A stretch of 64,000 bases of DNA from an uncultured Romboutsia sp. Its GTDB lineage: Bacteria > Bacillota > Clostridia > Peptostreptococcales > Peptostreptococcaceae. The notes under the pieces are model-generated. The model saw only the letters and a list, made by a program, of their open reading frames with translations. It had not been told where the DNA came from and made no database searches. The stretch is from the NCBI GenBank assembly GCA_904418825.1, contig CAJFPU010000012.1, positions 1 to 64,000 on the forward strand, written 5' to 3'. This document shows positions 30,796 through 38,912 of the stretch, piece after piece. Positions within the stretch are counted from its first letter, which is position 1; every line of letters starts with the position of its first letter. The translations under genes were made by a program, and so were the position numbers.

Positions 30796-31755
30796 TTATA
30801 AATTAAATGGATTTTTTATATATGAATGTCTTTCATTATGAAAATATTCTCTACTTTTTGGAATAAGAATTGGATTTATATTAAGTTCCTCTAAAATAGA
30901 TACTGCTTTTTTAAATTTATACGGTGTATATTTCTGTTTATCGCTTTCAATAGATATTTCCTTAGCTCCTGTAATACCATTCTCAGATACATCTATAAGA
31001 AACTCTCTTATAAATTTCTTATCTCTTTCTTTCATATTACTTTTGTTTATTATCTTATCAGCTTCACGTATATTGTAATAATCCCCTTTGTATACTATTT
31101 TTTGTATATTTGATAACATATATTTTCGTTGTAATGATTCACTAAAATAGAACTTTAAATCTTTTTCTATATTGTATTTTCTTTTATTATAATTTAAATG
31201 TTTATTTAATAACTTAACTTCAAATCTTAATACACATTTCTCATAATCTTCACATTTTTTATTTTTATCTTTTCTTTCTTCTTCTTTATCATAGATTATA
31301 ATTTGCATACTCTTAGAATCGTATCTAACGCTAGTCTTATATTTATTTTTGCTTTTCTTTAACTTAAATCCATGCTTATTAATCATTTTTTTATATAAGT
31401 GGATTAGTATTAATCTCTCAGCTTTAGAACTTATATACTTATCAAATCTGTAATCTACTCTTATTAATATCAAATCTAAACTATATCCAACAAGATATTC
31501 TACTTCATTATCTATTCTTTTCTTTACCTCATCATAATCTTTTTCATATACGTTACCCCTATTTAATATTTTAGTAACGTCTGCAAATATATTAATTTGA
31601 TAGTGAAATTCTCTATTCTTTCCTGAAAATCTAATAGCTTCTCTATTACTATTTATTTCTTTCATAACTTCTTCTATACTTTTTTTAAATCTTTTTTCTA
31701 TAATTTTTTTTTCTTCAAAAGATAAATTTGCATATAATAGAACTGTATGTATCAT
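30796..31755 (-). CDS. Filamentous-phage/plasmid type replication initiator (gene II/X-like)
   Basis: 319 residues from the ATG at 31755, which has AGGAGG six bases upstream; a longer reading from 31815 lacks a ribosome site. The opening MIHTVLLYANL, the LIRVDYRFDKYI block, IIYDKEEERK, and LRFEVKLLNKHLNY, then the Lys-rich end with ILEELNINPILIPKSR, are the features of the gene II/X (Phage_CRI/Phage_X) replication family found in inoviruses and small Clostridial plasmids. Such proteins nick DNA to start rolling-circle replication. In this element it implies a circular replicating intermediate after excision. Confidence 0.65.
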   Translation of the reverse strand: MIHTVLLYANLSFEEKKIIEKRFKKSIEEVMKEINSNREAIRFSGKNREFHYQINIFADVTKILNRGNVYEKDYDEVKKRIDNEVEYLVGYSLDLILIRVDYRFDKYISSKAERLILIHLYKKMINKHGFKLKKSKNKYKTSVRYDSKSMQIIIYDKEEERKDKNKKCEDYEKCVLRFEVKLLNKHLNYNKRKYNIEKDLKFYFSESLQRKYMLSNIQKIVYKGDYYNIREADKIINKSNMKERDKKFIREFLIDVSENGITGAKEISIESDKQKYTPYKFKKAVSILEELNINPILIPKSREYFHNERHSYIKNPFNL

Positions 31756-32036
31756 AATTTTCCTCCTAATTTTTGTCAGGAAATTAAAATTTATATTAAA
31801 TAAGTGCTTAATCAATATCTAATAAATATTTTTTTCCCGAAACCGATTATATTTATTTAGTATCTAAATTCAATTTTTTAATATTAAATTTCTACAAATA
31901 ATACTAAATTTATTTTTTATCTTCAATATCAAAACGGTTTTATCTAAATATAAATAATTTTCATAATTTTTTGCATATTTTTTTTAGAATTTTAATATTT
32001 ACTATCAAAAAAATTATTATATAAATTAAGCTTTAT
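31756..32036. other. AT-rich region upstream of rep
   Basis: No ORF. It presumably contains the rep promoter. An AAAAC-G-GTTTT odd palindrome at about 31930-31940 is a possible operator; nothing stronger was seen. Confidence 0.35.
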
Positions 32037-32043
32037 TAATTTA

Positions 32044-32166
32044 ACTCGTTGTGCTAGTTAAATATGATTATTGAAAATACTAGAGCCGAGTAAATTATAT
32101 TTTTATAGTTCGAAAGCTTTATATAGTAATTTCAATATGTGTAGTAAAATAACTAGCACAATAGAT
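32044..32166. repeat. MITE-like non-autonomous IS982 derivative
   Basis: 123 bp bounded by ACTCGTTGTGCTAGTTAA and ATAACTAGCACAATAGAT (15 of 18 positions complementary to the left end). No coding content. Its interior does not resemble the IS interior next to either end. It supplies the left end of the composite unit. Confidence 0.55.
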
Positions 32167-32210
32167 TAAATTAATAAATAACAATAATCATAAAAAAGGA
32201 GTAACTTAAA

Positions 32211-32858
32211 ATGACAGAAATAACTAAAGATTTATACCAATTTTCTATTAATCTTCCATTTATGGATTTTACACTACATCAGTATCTACTTGTATGTGAA
32301 AATCCAGTACTAATATCTACAGGTACAATAAATCAAGCTGAAAAAATATTACCTGAAATTAAGAAAATACTTAATGGTAAAGAATTAAAATATATTATAT
32401 TTCCTCACTTTGAATCTGATGAATGTGGTGGATTACCTGTATTTCAAAGAGAATACCCAAATGTGACTACAATATGTTCTCAACTTAGTGCACGTGAATT
32501 ACCAGGCTTTGGATATAAAGGCAAGATTGAAACTAAAAAACAAGGTGATTCTTTAGTGGATGATGGTTTTTCTTTTAAATTTATAGATTATCCATCAGAA
32601 GTACATCTTCAAAATGGTATTGTATTTTATGAAGAGACAAGAAAAATATTTTTTAGTAGTGATTTAATGTTGAGATTTGGAAATGCTAGCGGTCAAGTGA
32701 TTAATAATAGTTGGAAAGATGAAGTTGAAAGTATAAGCATTGAAACAATACCTGATGAAAACAAATTAGATACCTTAAAAAGAAATTTGCTTACTTTAGA
32801 GCCTAGTTTTATAGCTGTAGGACATGGTTACTGTGTAAATTGTAATCTAAATAAATAA
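32211..32858 (+). CDS. MBL-fold metalloprotein, oxygen-binding-diiron (ODP)-like
   Basis: 215 residues, a full metallo-beta-lactamase fold without a flavodoxin domain. The metal motif reads H66-F-E68-S-D70-E71, i.e. the H-x-E-x-D pattern of flavodiiron/ODP-type proteins rather than the HxHxDH of hydrolases, with Glu where the last His is usual. Other ligand candidates are H132, D151 (SSDLM) and H205 (GHG). Likely a diiron protein involved in O2 or NO sensing or scavenging; a hydrolase is less likely. It lies between repeat copies of the IS982 unit on the strand opposite to the transposase. AAGGAG precedes the ATG. Confidence 0.75.
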   Translation: MTEITKDLYQFSINLPFMDFTLHQYLLVCENPVLISTGTINQAEKILPEIKKILNGKELKYIIFPHFESDECGGLPVFQREYPNVTTICSQLSARELPGFGYKGKIETKKQGDSLVDDGFSFKFIDYPSEVHLQNGIVFYEETRKIFFSSDLMLRFGNASGQVINNSWKDEVESISIETIPDENKLDTLKRNLLTLEPSFIAVGHGYCVNCNLNK

Positions 32859-32931
32859 TTAATCTGTTGTGCTAGTTAAAATTATTTTCCAAATAAAGTA
32901 AATTGCTTTTTTCAAAAAACAATATCCAATA

Positions 32932-32973
32932 AAGATTAGTATTTGTAAATATTAACCAAATACTAATCTTTTT
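32932..32973 (-). terminator. Hairpin at the end of the transposase gene
   Basis: AAGATTAGTATTTG / CAAATACTAATCTT; the transposase stop codon (32952) lies inside the loop side. It probably terminates transposase transcription and shields the gene from outside read-through. Confidence 0.7.
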
Positions 32974-33896
32974 ATCTTAGCCATAGAATCATCATTTCTC
33001 ATCAATTTATTTATTAGAAATGAAATATTATGAGCCAAAACTTTTATTGAGGTTCTAGTTATAAATCCTAGCATCGATTTACTTTTAACCTTATTTAAAT
33101 TTAATTGTTCTGTTAATTGAGAAAAACTAGTTTCTATCCTTCTTCTAACTTTGAATAATAGTTGTCTTACTTCTTTTGGATAGTTATCTCTACTATTTGC
33201 CCTTTTTAAGAATAGTAAATCTATATCTCTTTCACTTTTTAATTCAGGCGTTAGCCTTTTGTTAATATATCCTTTATCTCCGATTATAGAGATAGATCTA
33301 TATTTATCGCATAAATCCCATACCGCATTTCTATCATCTATGTTTGCTGGAGTTATAACATAATCAGTTAAAAATCCATCTACAGTAGTAAGTGCATGAA
33401 ATTTAAATCCGAAATAAGTTTCTTTTTTAGAAGCGCATCTTCCATAGGAGGCTTCACCTTTGAAACACTTACTAAAACGAGCTCTTCCAAATTCACATAC
33501 AGGAATAGGCATACTATCTATAACTCTTACATTGTTAGAGTAAAGTTGCATAAATTCAGATATATATCCTCTTATTTTAGATATTACTAAATGTAAATTT
33601 CTTTTAGTTCTATTAAATCTAGTTCTATCTCCTAATCTTGGAAATAGTTCTTTATATTCTCTTTTTAATAAACTAAAAAACGATTTCTCTGAGTCAATAG
33701 TTAAAAGTTCTCCAACTATACTAATAGTGATTATTTCACTATCTGAAAGTTTGCTATCCTTAATATTACGTCTATTCCTTATACCAATAGGTATAATTTC
33801 ATTGTATATATCATCTATAATTACAAAAATATTTGTAAACAAATCTGTTAAATTTTCTAACTCCTGGATATAATAATTATTAAGCTCCAACATCAT
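32952..33896 (-). CDS. IS982-family DDE transposase
   Basis: 314 residues, within the usual length for the family. Visible IS982 features: RVIDSMPIPVCEFGRARFS with the first catalytic Asp, the FGFKFHALTTVDGF block, IIGDKGYINKRLTPELK with the second Asp, and RRRIETSFSQLTEQLNLNKVK with the Glu. The reading frame is complete, so the element may be active. Ribosome site AGGAGG before the start. The inverted repeats at 32862-32879 and 33971-33988 flank it. Confidence 0.85.
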   Translation of the reverse strand: MMLELNNYYIQELENLTDLFTNIFVIIDDIYNEIIPIGIRNRRNIKDSKLSDSEIITISIVGELLTIDSEKSFFSLLKREYKELFPRLGDRTRFNRTKRNLHLVISKIRGYISEFMQLYSNNVRVIDSMPIPVCEFGRARFSKCFKGEASYGRCASKKETYFGFKFHALTTVDGFLTDYVITPANIDDRNAVWDLCDKYRSISIIGDKGYINKRLTPELKSERDIDLLFLKRANSRDNYPKEVRQLLFKVRRRIETSFSQLTEQLNLNKVKSKSMLGFITRTSIKVLAHNISFLINKLMRNDDSMAKIKRLVFG

Positions 33897-34053
33897 ATAG
33901 TAAACCTCCTTTAAATTAGTATTAATAATCTTAGGTTGCTATATTTGTTGGAGTTTTATTATTGAAAAAATTAACTAGCACAACGAGTTAATTTAATAAA
34001 ATATAATATTCATAAAATTTTTTTTTATAGATGAAACTATGTCTCTTTAAAAA

Positions 34054-34105
34054 AAACAACGAAATGTATTACATTTTTAGTTGTTTATTACATTTTTAGT
34101 TGTTT
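34054..34105 (+). promoter_or_regulatory. Compound operator before the recombinase operon
   Basis: A perfect 19-bp tandem repeat ATTACATTTTTAGTTGTTT (34068-34086, 34087-34105) overlaps an inverted repeat: AAACAAC (34054-34060), the odd palindrome AAATGTATTACATTT (34062-34076), GTTGTTT (34080-34086). This gives three related half-sites just before the ribosome site at 34111. It is likely a binding site that represses or controls the integrase genes, or a recombinase arm-type site. Confidence 0.5.
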
Positions 34106-34124
34106 TGGATAAGGAGATTTTTTT

Positions 34125-34262
34125 ATGGAAAAATACGAAAATAACTTAAATTGGAATGATGTTTTAAAACTATTTTTAGATGATGTTATTGATAATTGCT
34201 TAAATGAGTATTATCAAGAGCTTCTTTCAAAAAATAATTCTAATAAGGAGAATGTATTTTAA
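34125..34262 (+). CDS. Small 45-residue ORF leading the recombinase operon
   Basis: MEKYENNLNW.. to ..KENVF, 45 residues, acidic, predicted helical (VLKLFLDDVIDNCLNEYYQELL). AAGGAG lies eight bases before the ATG. Its stop overlaps the start of the first recombinase (TAATG), a coupling that argues it is translated. Too short for family recognition; a recombination accessory protein or simply a translational leader are both possible. Confidence 0.6.
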   Translation: MEKYENNLNWNDVLKLFLDDVIDNCLNEYYQELLSKNNSNKENVF

Positions 34263-35725
34263 TGAAGGCTGGAATATATATAAGAGTATCGACTGATAAA
34301 GAATTGCAAGAATCATCTTTAGAATATCAAGAAGCATGTTGCTCTGATTTTATTAAAGGTAATAATTTTGAGCTATACAATACTTATAAAGATGTCTTCA
34401 CTGGAACTAAAACTGGTAAATATAACAAAGGACCTGGATATAAAAACTTAATTAATGATGCTATAGAAGGAAAAATAGATGTTATAATAGCAAAAGACCT
34501 ATCTCGTATATCTAGAAATACCTTTGAGCTAGAAAAACTAAGAGATTTAATTCTATCAGGTAAAATACATCTTATAACTCTAGAAGGTGCGGTTGATAGT
34601 ACTAAAGGAAATATACATTATCTATCTACATATATTTTAATTTATAGTGAAGAAGCTAGAATGATTAGAGTAAGAGTTGAGCAAAGTAAAAAAACAATGG
34701 CTAAAAATGGGCTATTCATAGGCTCAATAGCTCCTTATGGATACTATTGTGTTAAAGGAAAGTTATATGTAAGAAATGATGAATCACCTAAAATAATACA
34801 ATATATATTCGATAGCTTTGTATCTGGTAAATCAGCTGAATCTATAGCTAAAGAATTAACTGAGAATAATATAGCTACACCTAGTCAATTATCTAATAAA
34901 AAAGGGGCATCTTCCAAATGGCAAGCTTCTACTATCAGAAAGATATTAAAAAATGAACACTACATTGGTAACTTAGTACAGGGAAAAACTAAATCAATTA
35001 ATAGTACAAATAAAAGTAGGGTAGAAAATAGTAATTATATTATAGTTGAAAATACTCATGAAGCTATAATATCTAAAGAGCAGTTTAATTTAGTAAAAGA
35101 TATAATTAACTCTAGAAAATCAAGTTCAAAAGTCTCAAGAAAAACACATTTACTTAGTAATCTTATATATTGTGAAACTTGTGGAAAAGCTATATCTCTT
35201 AGGAATAAAGATTACATATGCTCTGGGCGTTTAAAGTATGGTAAAAAAATGTGTTGTACTGAAAAAATAAAGCAAATTGACTTATTGAATTTATTAACTG
35301 AAAATATAATTGATAAAATTGATAATTCTGACTCAGATTTTTTACTTAATTATATAGAGGAAAGACTAAATAAAAATATAAGCAAATATAAGTCTACTTT
35401 AAATAACCTTCATATGAAAAAAAATAAACTAGAAAATAGAAAAAAAGAAGCTCTCAATATGCACTTAGATGGTTGTATTTCTAGAGATAAATATAATATA
35501 GTTGTTAATGAATCAGATAATGATATAAATGATACCTTAAAAAATATACATTCTATTGAATCTATGTTGAGCGTAAAAGATAAAATAGATTTATCACGTG
35601 ATTTTGATTTATTGAAGTCAAGAATCATCAAATCAGTATCTTTAAACCCTCAAATATTAAATTACTTTATAAAAAGAATAGAAATCACTAACTTAGGGGT
35701 ACCTAAAATCTACTATAGATTTTAG
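34262..35725 (+). CDS. Large serine recombinase 1
   Basis: 487 residues. Resolvase-type catalytic domain with active Ser10 (YIRVSTDKE) and conserved AKDLSRISRN (about 80-89), recombinase domain (about 160-270, GSIAPYGYY and ILKNEHYIGNLVQGK), zinc ribbon (CETC at about 305, then CSG and CC), and a C-terminal coiled coil (about 360-420). All the expected parts of an integrase are present. It is translationally coupled to the 45-residue ORF and followed by a second recombinase 107 bases on. Confidence 0.9.
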   Translation: MKAGIYIRVSTDKELQESSLEYQEACCSDFIKGNNFELYNTYKDVFTGTKTGKYNKGPGYKNLINDAIEGKIDVIIAKDLSRISRNTFELEKLRDLILSGKIHLITLEGAVDSTKGNIHYLSTYILIYSEEARMIRVRVEQSKKTMAKNGLFIGSIAPYGYYCVKGKLYVRNDESPKIIQYIFDSFVSGKSAESIAKELTENNIATPSQLSNKKGASSKWQASTIRKILKNEHYIGNLVQGKTKSINSTNKSRVENSNYIIVENTHEAIISKEQFNLVKDIINSRKSSSKVSRKTHLLSNLIYCETCGKAISLRNKDYICSGRLKYGKKMCCTEKIKQIDLLNLLTENIIDKIDNSDSDFLLNYIEERLNKNISKYKSTLNNLHMKKNKLENRKKEALNMHLDGCISRDKYNIVVNESDNDINDTLKNIHSIESMLSVKDKIDLSRDFDLLKSRIIKSVSLNPQILNYFIKRIEITNLGVPKIYYRF

Positions 35726-35832
35726 GTCTTATCCTCTAATTTATATCCTATCTAGAATTCTTTTTCCAGAAATATTATAATAATTATATTAAGGTAAATA
35801 ATACTACATCTCAAATAAAGGAGATGTTTATA

Positions 35833-37338
35833 ATGAAATGTGCAATTTACATAAGAGTTTCAACTGATAAAGAAGAACAAAAAACTTCTTTACAAAATCA
35901 AAAAGACTTATTTTTTAAATATATCTCAGATAAAGGCTGGGATATTGGTAAAATGTATATCGATATAGAGTCTGGAACTAAAGATAAAAGAGAACAGTTT
36001 CAACAAATGATATCTGATGCAAAAAATAAAAAATTTGAAATTATATTAGCTAAAGAACTTTCTAGAATAGCTAGAAATGGAAAATTATCATATGAAGTAA
36101 AGTCATTAGCCGAAAATAATAATATACATATTATAACTTTAGACAATGCCATAAATACTCTTGAAGGTAATACTCATATGTTTGGCATGTATGCTTGGAT
36201 GTATGAACAAGAATCTCAAAGAATTAGCGATAGAGTTAAGTATGCATTAAAATCTAGAGCTGAAAAAGGCTTATTTAAAGGTTCTATTCCCCCATATGGT
36301 TATTACTGTAAAGATGGTAAGCTATTCATTAGAAATGATTTTACACCTGATATAGTAAAAAGAATATTTAATGAATACATAAATGGTGTCGGTTTTGATG
36401 CTATTGCTAGAGGTCTTTATAATGATGATATTCCTAGTCCTAGCCAAGTGGCAGGTATAACAAATGCATCATCCAAGTGGCATGGTTCATCTGTAAGATG
36501 TATTTTAGAAAACCCTCATTTTATAGGTGACTTAGTTCAAGGAAGAAGTACAACTAAAAATGTTACTTCTACTAAAAGAAATATTGTTTCTAATGAAGAT
36601 TTAATTATAGTCAAAAACACACATGAACCTATAATATCTAAAGATGATTTTAATGCAGTTCAACAGCTAATATCTTCTCGTAGAAGAAAGAGACCTGCTC
36701 AAAGCATTCATCTATTTAGTAATATTCTTATATGTGCAGATTGTGGTCATGGCATGCATTTTAAAAAGAATAGAAAAGGATATATTTGTGGTAACTTTAA
36801 TAAACATGGTCTTAAAGCTTGTAGCTCTCATGTAATACGTGAACAAAATCTTAAAGATATAATCATATCTGACTTAGATTTTATATGTAATTCTACAAAT
36901 AATAAATCATTTTTTAAAGCTATTAATTTCAATTTAAATATAGAATCTAAATCTAGTAAAAATAAACTAGATATTATAAATAATAAAATTTTAAAATTAA
37001 CTACAAGAAAAAATAATGCTCTTAATAAATTTATAGATGATTTTATTAGTAAAGAAGATTATGATACTATTGTAGAAAATATTAACTTAGAACTAAATGA
37101 ACTAAAAAGTAAAAAACTTTCTATTGAAAGTACTGTGAATACAAATTTAAATTCTAATATAAGCAATAGTATAAGCTATTTTAAAAGTATAGCTTATACT
37201 ATTACTGAACTAACACCTAATGTTATAAATAGATTGATAGATAAAATCGAAGTATCTGAAAATGGTACTCCAAGAGTCTATTACCGATTCTCAGAATCAT
37301 CTATATGTTTATCTGATTTTATAAATCAGACTTCTTAA
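35833..37338 (+). CDS. Large serine recombinase 2
   Basis: 501 residues from the ATG at 35833; an ATG nine bases earlier abuts the AAGGAG ribosome site and cannot be used. Same architecture as recombinase 1: Ser10 (YIRVSTDKE), AKELSRIARN, recombinase domain, zinc ribbon CADC..C, coiled coil. The two are diverged paralogues, so they probably act together or as directionality partners. The last 20 bases overlap the end of rlmD on the other strand, placing the attachment site immediately beyond. Confidence 0.9.
   Translation: MKCAIYIRVSTDKEEQKTSLQNQKDLFFKYISDKGWDIGKMYIDIESGTKDKREQFQQMISDAKNKKFEIILAKELSRIARNGKLSYEVKSLAENNNIHIITLDNAINTLEGNTHMFGMYAWMYEQESQRISDRVKYALKSRAEKGLFKGSIPPYGYYCKDGKLFIRNDFTPDIVKRIFNEYINGVGFDAIARGLYNDDIPSPSQVAGITNASSKWHGSSVRCILENPHFIGDLVQGRSTTKNVTSTKRNIVSNEDLIIVKNTHEPIISKDDFNAVQQLISSRRRKRPAQSIHLFSNILICADCGHGMHFKKNRKGYICGNFNKHGLKACSSHVIREQNLKDIIISDLDFICNSTNNKSFFKAINFNLNIESKSSKNKLDIINNKILKLTTRKNNALNKFIDDFISKEDYDTIVENINLELNELKSKKLSIESTVNTNLNSNISNSISYFKSIAYTITELTPNVINRLIDKIEVSENGTPRVYYRFSESSICLSDFINQTS
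37311..37332. terminator. Overlapping convergent-end hairpin (recombinase 2 / rlmD)
   Basis: TCTGATTT / AAATCAGA imperfect palindrome that includes both stop-proximal regions. Weak but positioned to separate the convergent genes. Confidence 0.45.
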
Positions 37339-38686
37339 CTATCTTCGCACAGCTCTCCACATGCATTGTGTGAGGGAACATATCTACAGGTTGTATTTCT
37401 ACACACTTATATCCTCTTTCATTTAAATATGCTAAATCCCTAGCTAATGTAGAAGGATTACATGAAACATAAACAACTCTATCTGGTTTCATAGATACTA
37501 TGGTATCTAATACCTTTTCATCGCATCCTTTTCTAGGAGGATCTACTACAACGACATCTGCAGTTTTACCTTCACTATACATCTTAGGAACAACTTCTTC
37601 CGCTTTTCCAACATAAAACTCTACGTTATCTAATTTATTTAATTTAGCATTAATTTTAGCATCTTTTATAGCATCTTCAATTATTTCTATACCATACACC
37701 TTAGTAGCTTTTTGTGCTAAAAATAAAGATATTGTCCCTATTCCACAATATATATCAAATACAGTATCATTTTCCTTTAACTCTGCATATTCTAATGCTT
37801 TATTATATAAAACTTCAGTTTGTATAGGATTAACTTGGAAGAACGATAATGGAGAAATTTCAAAAACTAAATCTCCTATATAATCATTTATCTTTCCATT
37901 TCCGTATATAACTTTATTTTCTTTTCCTAATATTACATTAGTTTTAGCTTTATTAATATTAAGAACTAAAGTTTTAAATCCTGGAATATTTTCTTTTAAT
38001 ACAGAAGCTAATTCATTTAAATGTGGTAAATTAGTTCCGTTGGCAACTAAAACTACCATTACTTCATTAGTTGTAAATCCAACTTTTGTAACTAAATGTC
38101 TTAAAACTCCTGTATGAGTAGTTTCATTATATAAACTTACATTGTAAGCTTGAATATAAGTTTTGATTATTTTAATTATTTTATCATTTATATCATGCTG
38201 TATTACACACATATCAGTAGGTATAACATTATGACTCTTTTTCTTATAAAACCCTATAGCAGTTTCACCATTTATATTTTGTATTGGAAATTGAGCCTTA
38301 TTTCTATATCTACAAGGATTTTTCATCCCTATAGTTTCATGTATTTCAACATTTTCTAATTTTCCTATTCTAGATATAACTTGCTTAACTTCATTTGTCT
38401 TTAATTCAAGTTGTTTATTATAATCTAACTCTTGTATCTGACAACCACCACACTCCTTTAAGTCATCACTACAAATTCTCTCAACTCTAAACGGTGATTT
38501 CTCAATTATTTTAACTATGTCTCCTACTGCATAATTCTTTTTAGATTTATTTATTCTTACTTTTACTTTATCTTGTATTAATCCGCCCTCTACAAAAACA
38601 GTAAATCCTTCATATTTTCCTATTCCAACTCCACCTTGACCTATATCAACTATATCTACAACGTACTCCTTATTTTTTGATAACAT
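37319..38686 (-). CDS. rlmD: 23S rRNA (uracil-5-)-methyltransferase RlmD/RumA (3' end probably element-derived)
   Basis: 455 residues. TRAM domain at the N-terminus (about 5-60), iron-sulfur Cys set (CSDDLKECGGCQ at about 75-86 and a later C), SAM-binding region (FDIYCGIGTISLFLA), catalytic Cys in VYVSCNPSTLARDL (about 408) and the conserved end FPHTMHVESC. It methylates U1939 or U747-type positions in 23S rRNA. The last about 17 codons appear to be supplied by the inserted element, as judged from the alternative C-terminus at 21921-21977; all catalytic residues precede the junction, so it should be active. Confidence 0.92.
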   Translation of the reverse strand: MLSKNKEYVVDIVDIGQGGVGIGKYEGFTVFVEGGLIQDKVKVRINKSKKNYAVGDIVKIIEKSPFRVERICSDDLKECGGCQIQELDYNKQLELKTNEVKQVISRIGKLENVEIHETIGMKNPCRYRNKAQFPIQNINGETAIGFYKKKSHNVIPTDMCVIQHDINDKIIKIIKTYIQAYNVSLYNETTHTGVLRHLVTKVGFTTNEVMVVLVANGTNLPHLNELASVLKENIPGFKTLVLNINKAKTNVILGKENKVIYGNGKINDYIGDLVFEISPLSFFQVNPIQTEVLYNKALEYAELKENDTVFDIYCGIGTISLFLAQKATKVYGIEIIEDAIKDAKINAKLNKLDNVEFYVGKAEEVVPKMYSEGKTADVVVVDPPRKGCDEKVLDTIVSMKPDRVVYVSCNPSTLARDLAYLNERGYKCVEIQPVDMFPHTMHVESCAKIVKKSDL

Positions 38687-38741
38687 AGGTTAGTCCTCCG
38701 TACATTTATTTTTTTTATACAATATTTTATTTTATCAAAAA

Positions 38742-38764
38742 AATAAGAGCTTTTAAAGCCCTTA
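38742..38764 (-). terminator. Second terminator-like hairpin between pyk and rlmD
   Basis: ATAAGGGCTTT / AAAGCTCTTAT on the minus strand with one mismatch, followed by TTTTTTT. Confidence 0.65.
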
Positions 38765-38823
38765 TATAAATAAATCTTTACTTTTAATGTATATAATTAC
38801 AGTAATTCAAAATATATTTTTAT

Positions 38824-38866
38824 AAAATAGCCACTAGGCTTTTTTAATAAACTTAGTGGCTATTTT
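38824..38866 (-). terminator. Terminator of the pfkA-pyk operon
   Basis: AAAATAGCCACTA / TAGTGGCTATTTT, 47 bases past the pyk stop. Confidence 0.8.
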
Positions 38867-38912
38867 AATAGTCTTAAAATAGTAATATTATATAAAATTT
38901 TATTTTATTATC

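Larger units (their letters stand above)
32044..33988. mobile_element. IS982-family passenger transposon carrying an MBL-fold gene
   Basis: The 1945-bp unit has perfect 18-bp terminal inverted repeats, ACTCGTTGTGCTAGTTAA at 32044-32061 and its complement at 33971-33988. It is flanked by a 7-bp direct repeat TAATTTA (32037-32043 and 33989-33995), the expected target duplication. Two further, slightly degenerate copies of the repeat lie inside: 32149-32166 (inverted) and 32862-32879 (direct). The unit thus looks like a 123-bp MITE-like end plus a full IS bracketing the passenger gene, having moved together. Confidence 0.7.
21965..37372. mobile_element. Putative ~15.4 kb serine-recombinase integrative element in rlmD
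   Basis: Bounded on the right by two tandem large serine recombinase genes whose last gene overlaps the 3' end of rlmD, and on the left by an rlmD-like C-terminal remnant. Contents: ABC transporter plus two-component system, small resolvase, Rep protein, helper genes and an IS982-type insertion. No relaxase, VirB4/VirD4-type ATPase or phage structural gene is seen, so it is not a self-sufficient conjugative element. It is most likely a mobilisable or plasmid/phage-derived island. rumA/rlmD genes are known integration sites for serine-recombinase elements in Firmicutes. Exact ends are uncertain by about 10 bases. Confidence 0.6.
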
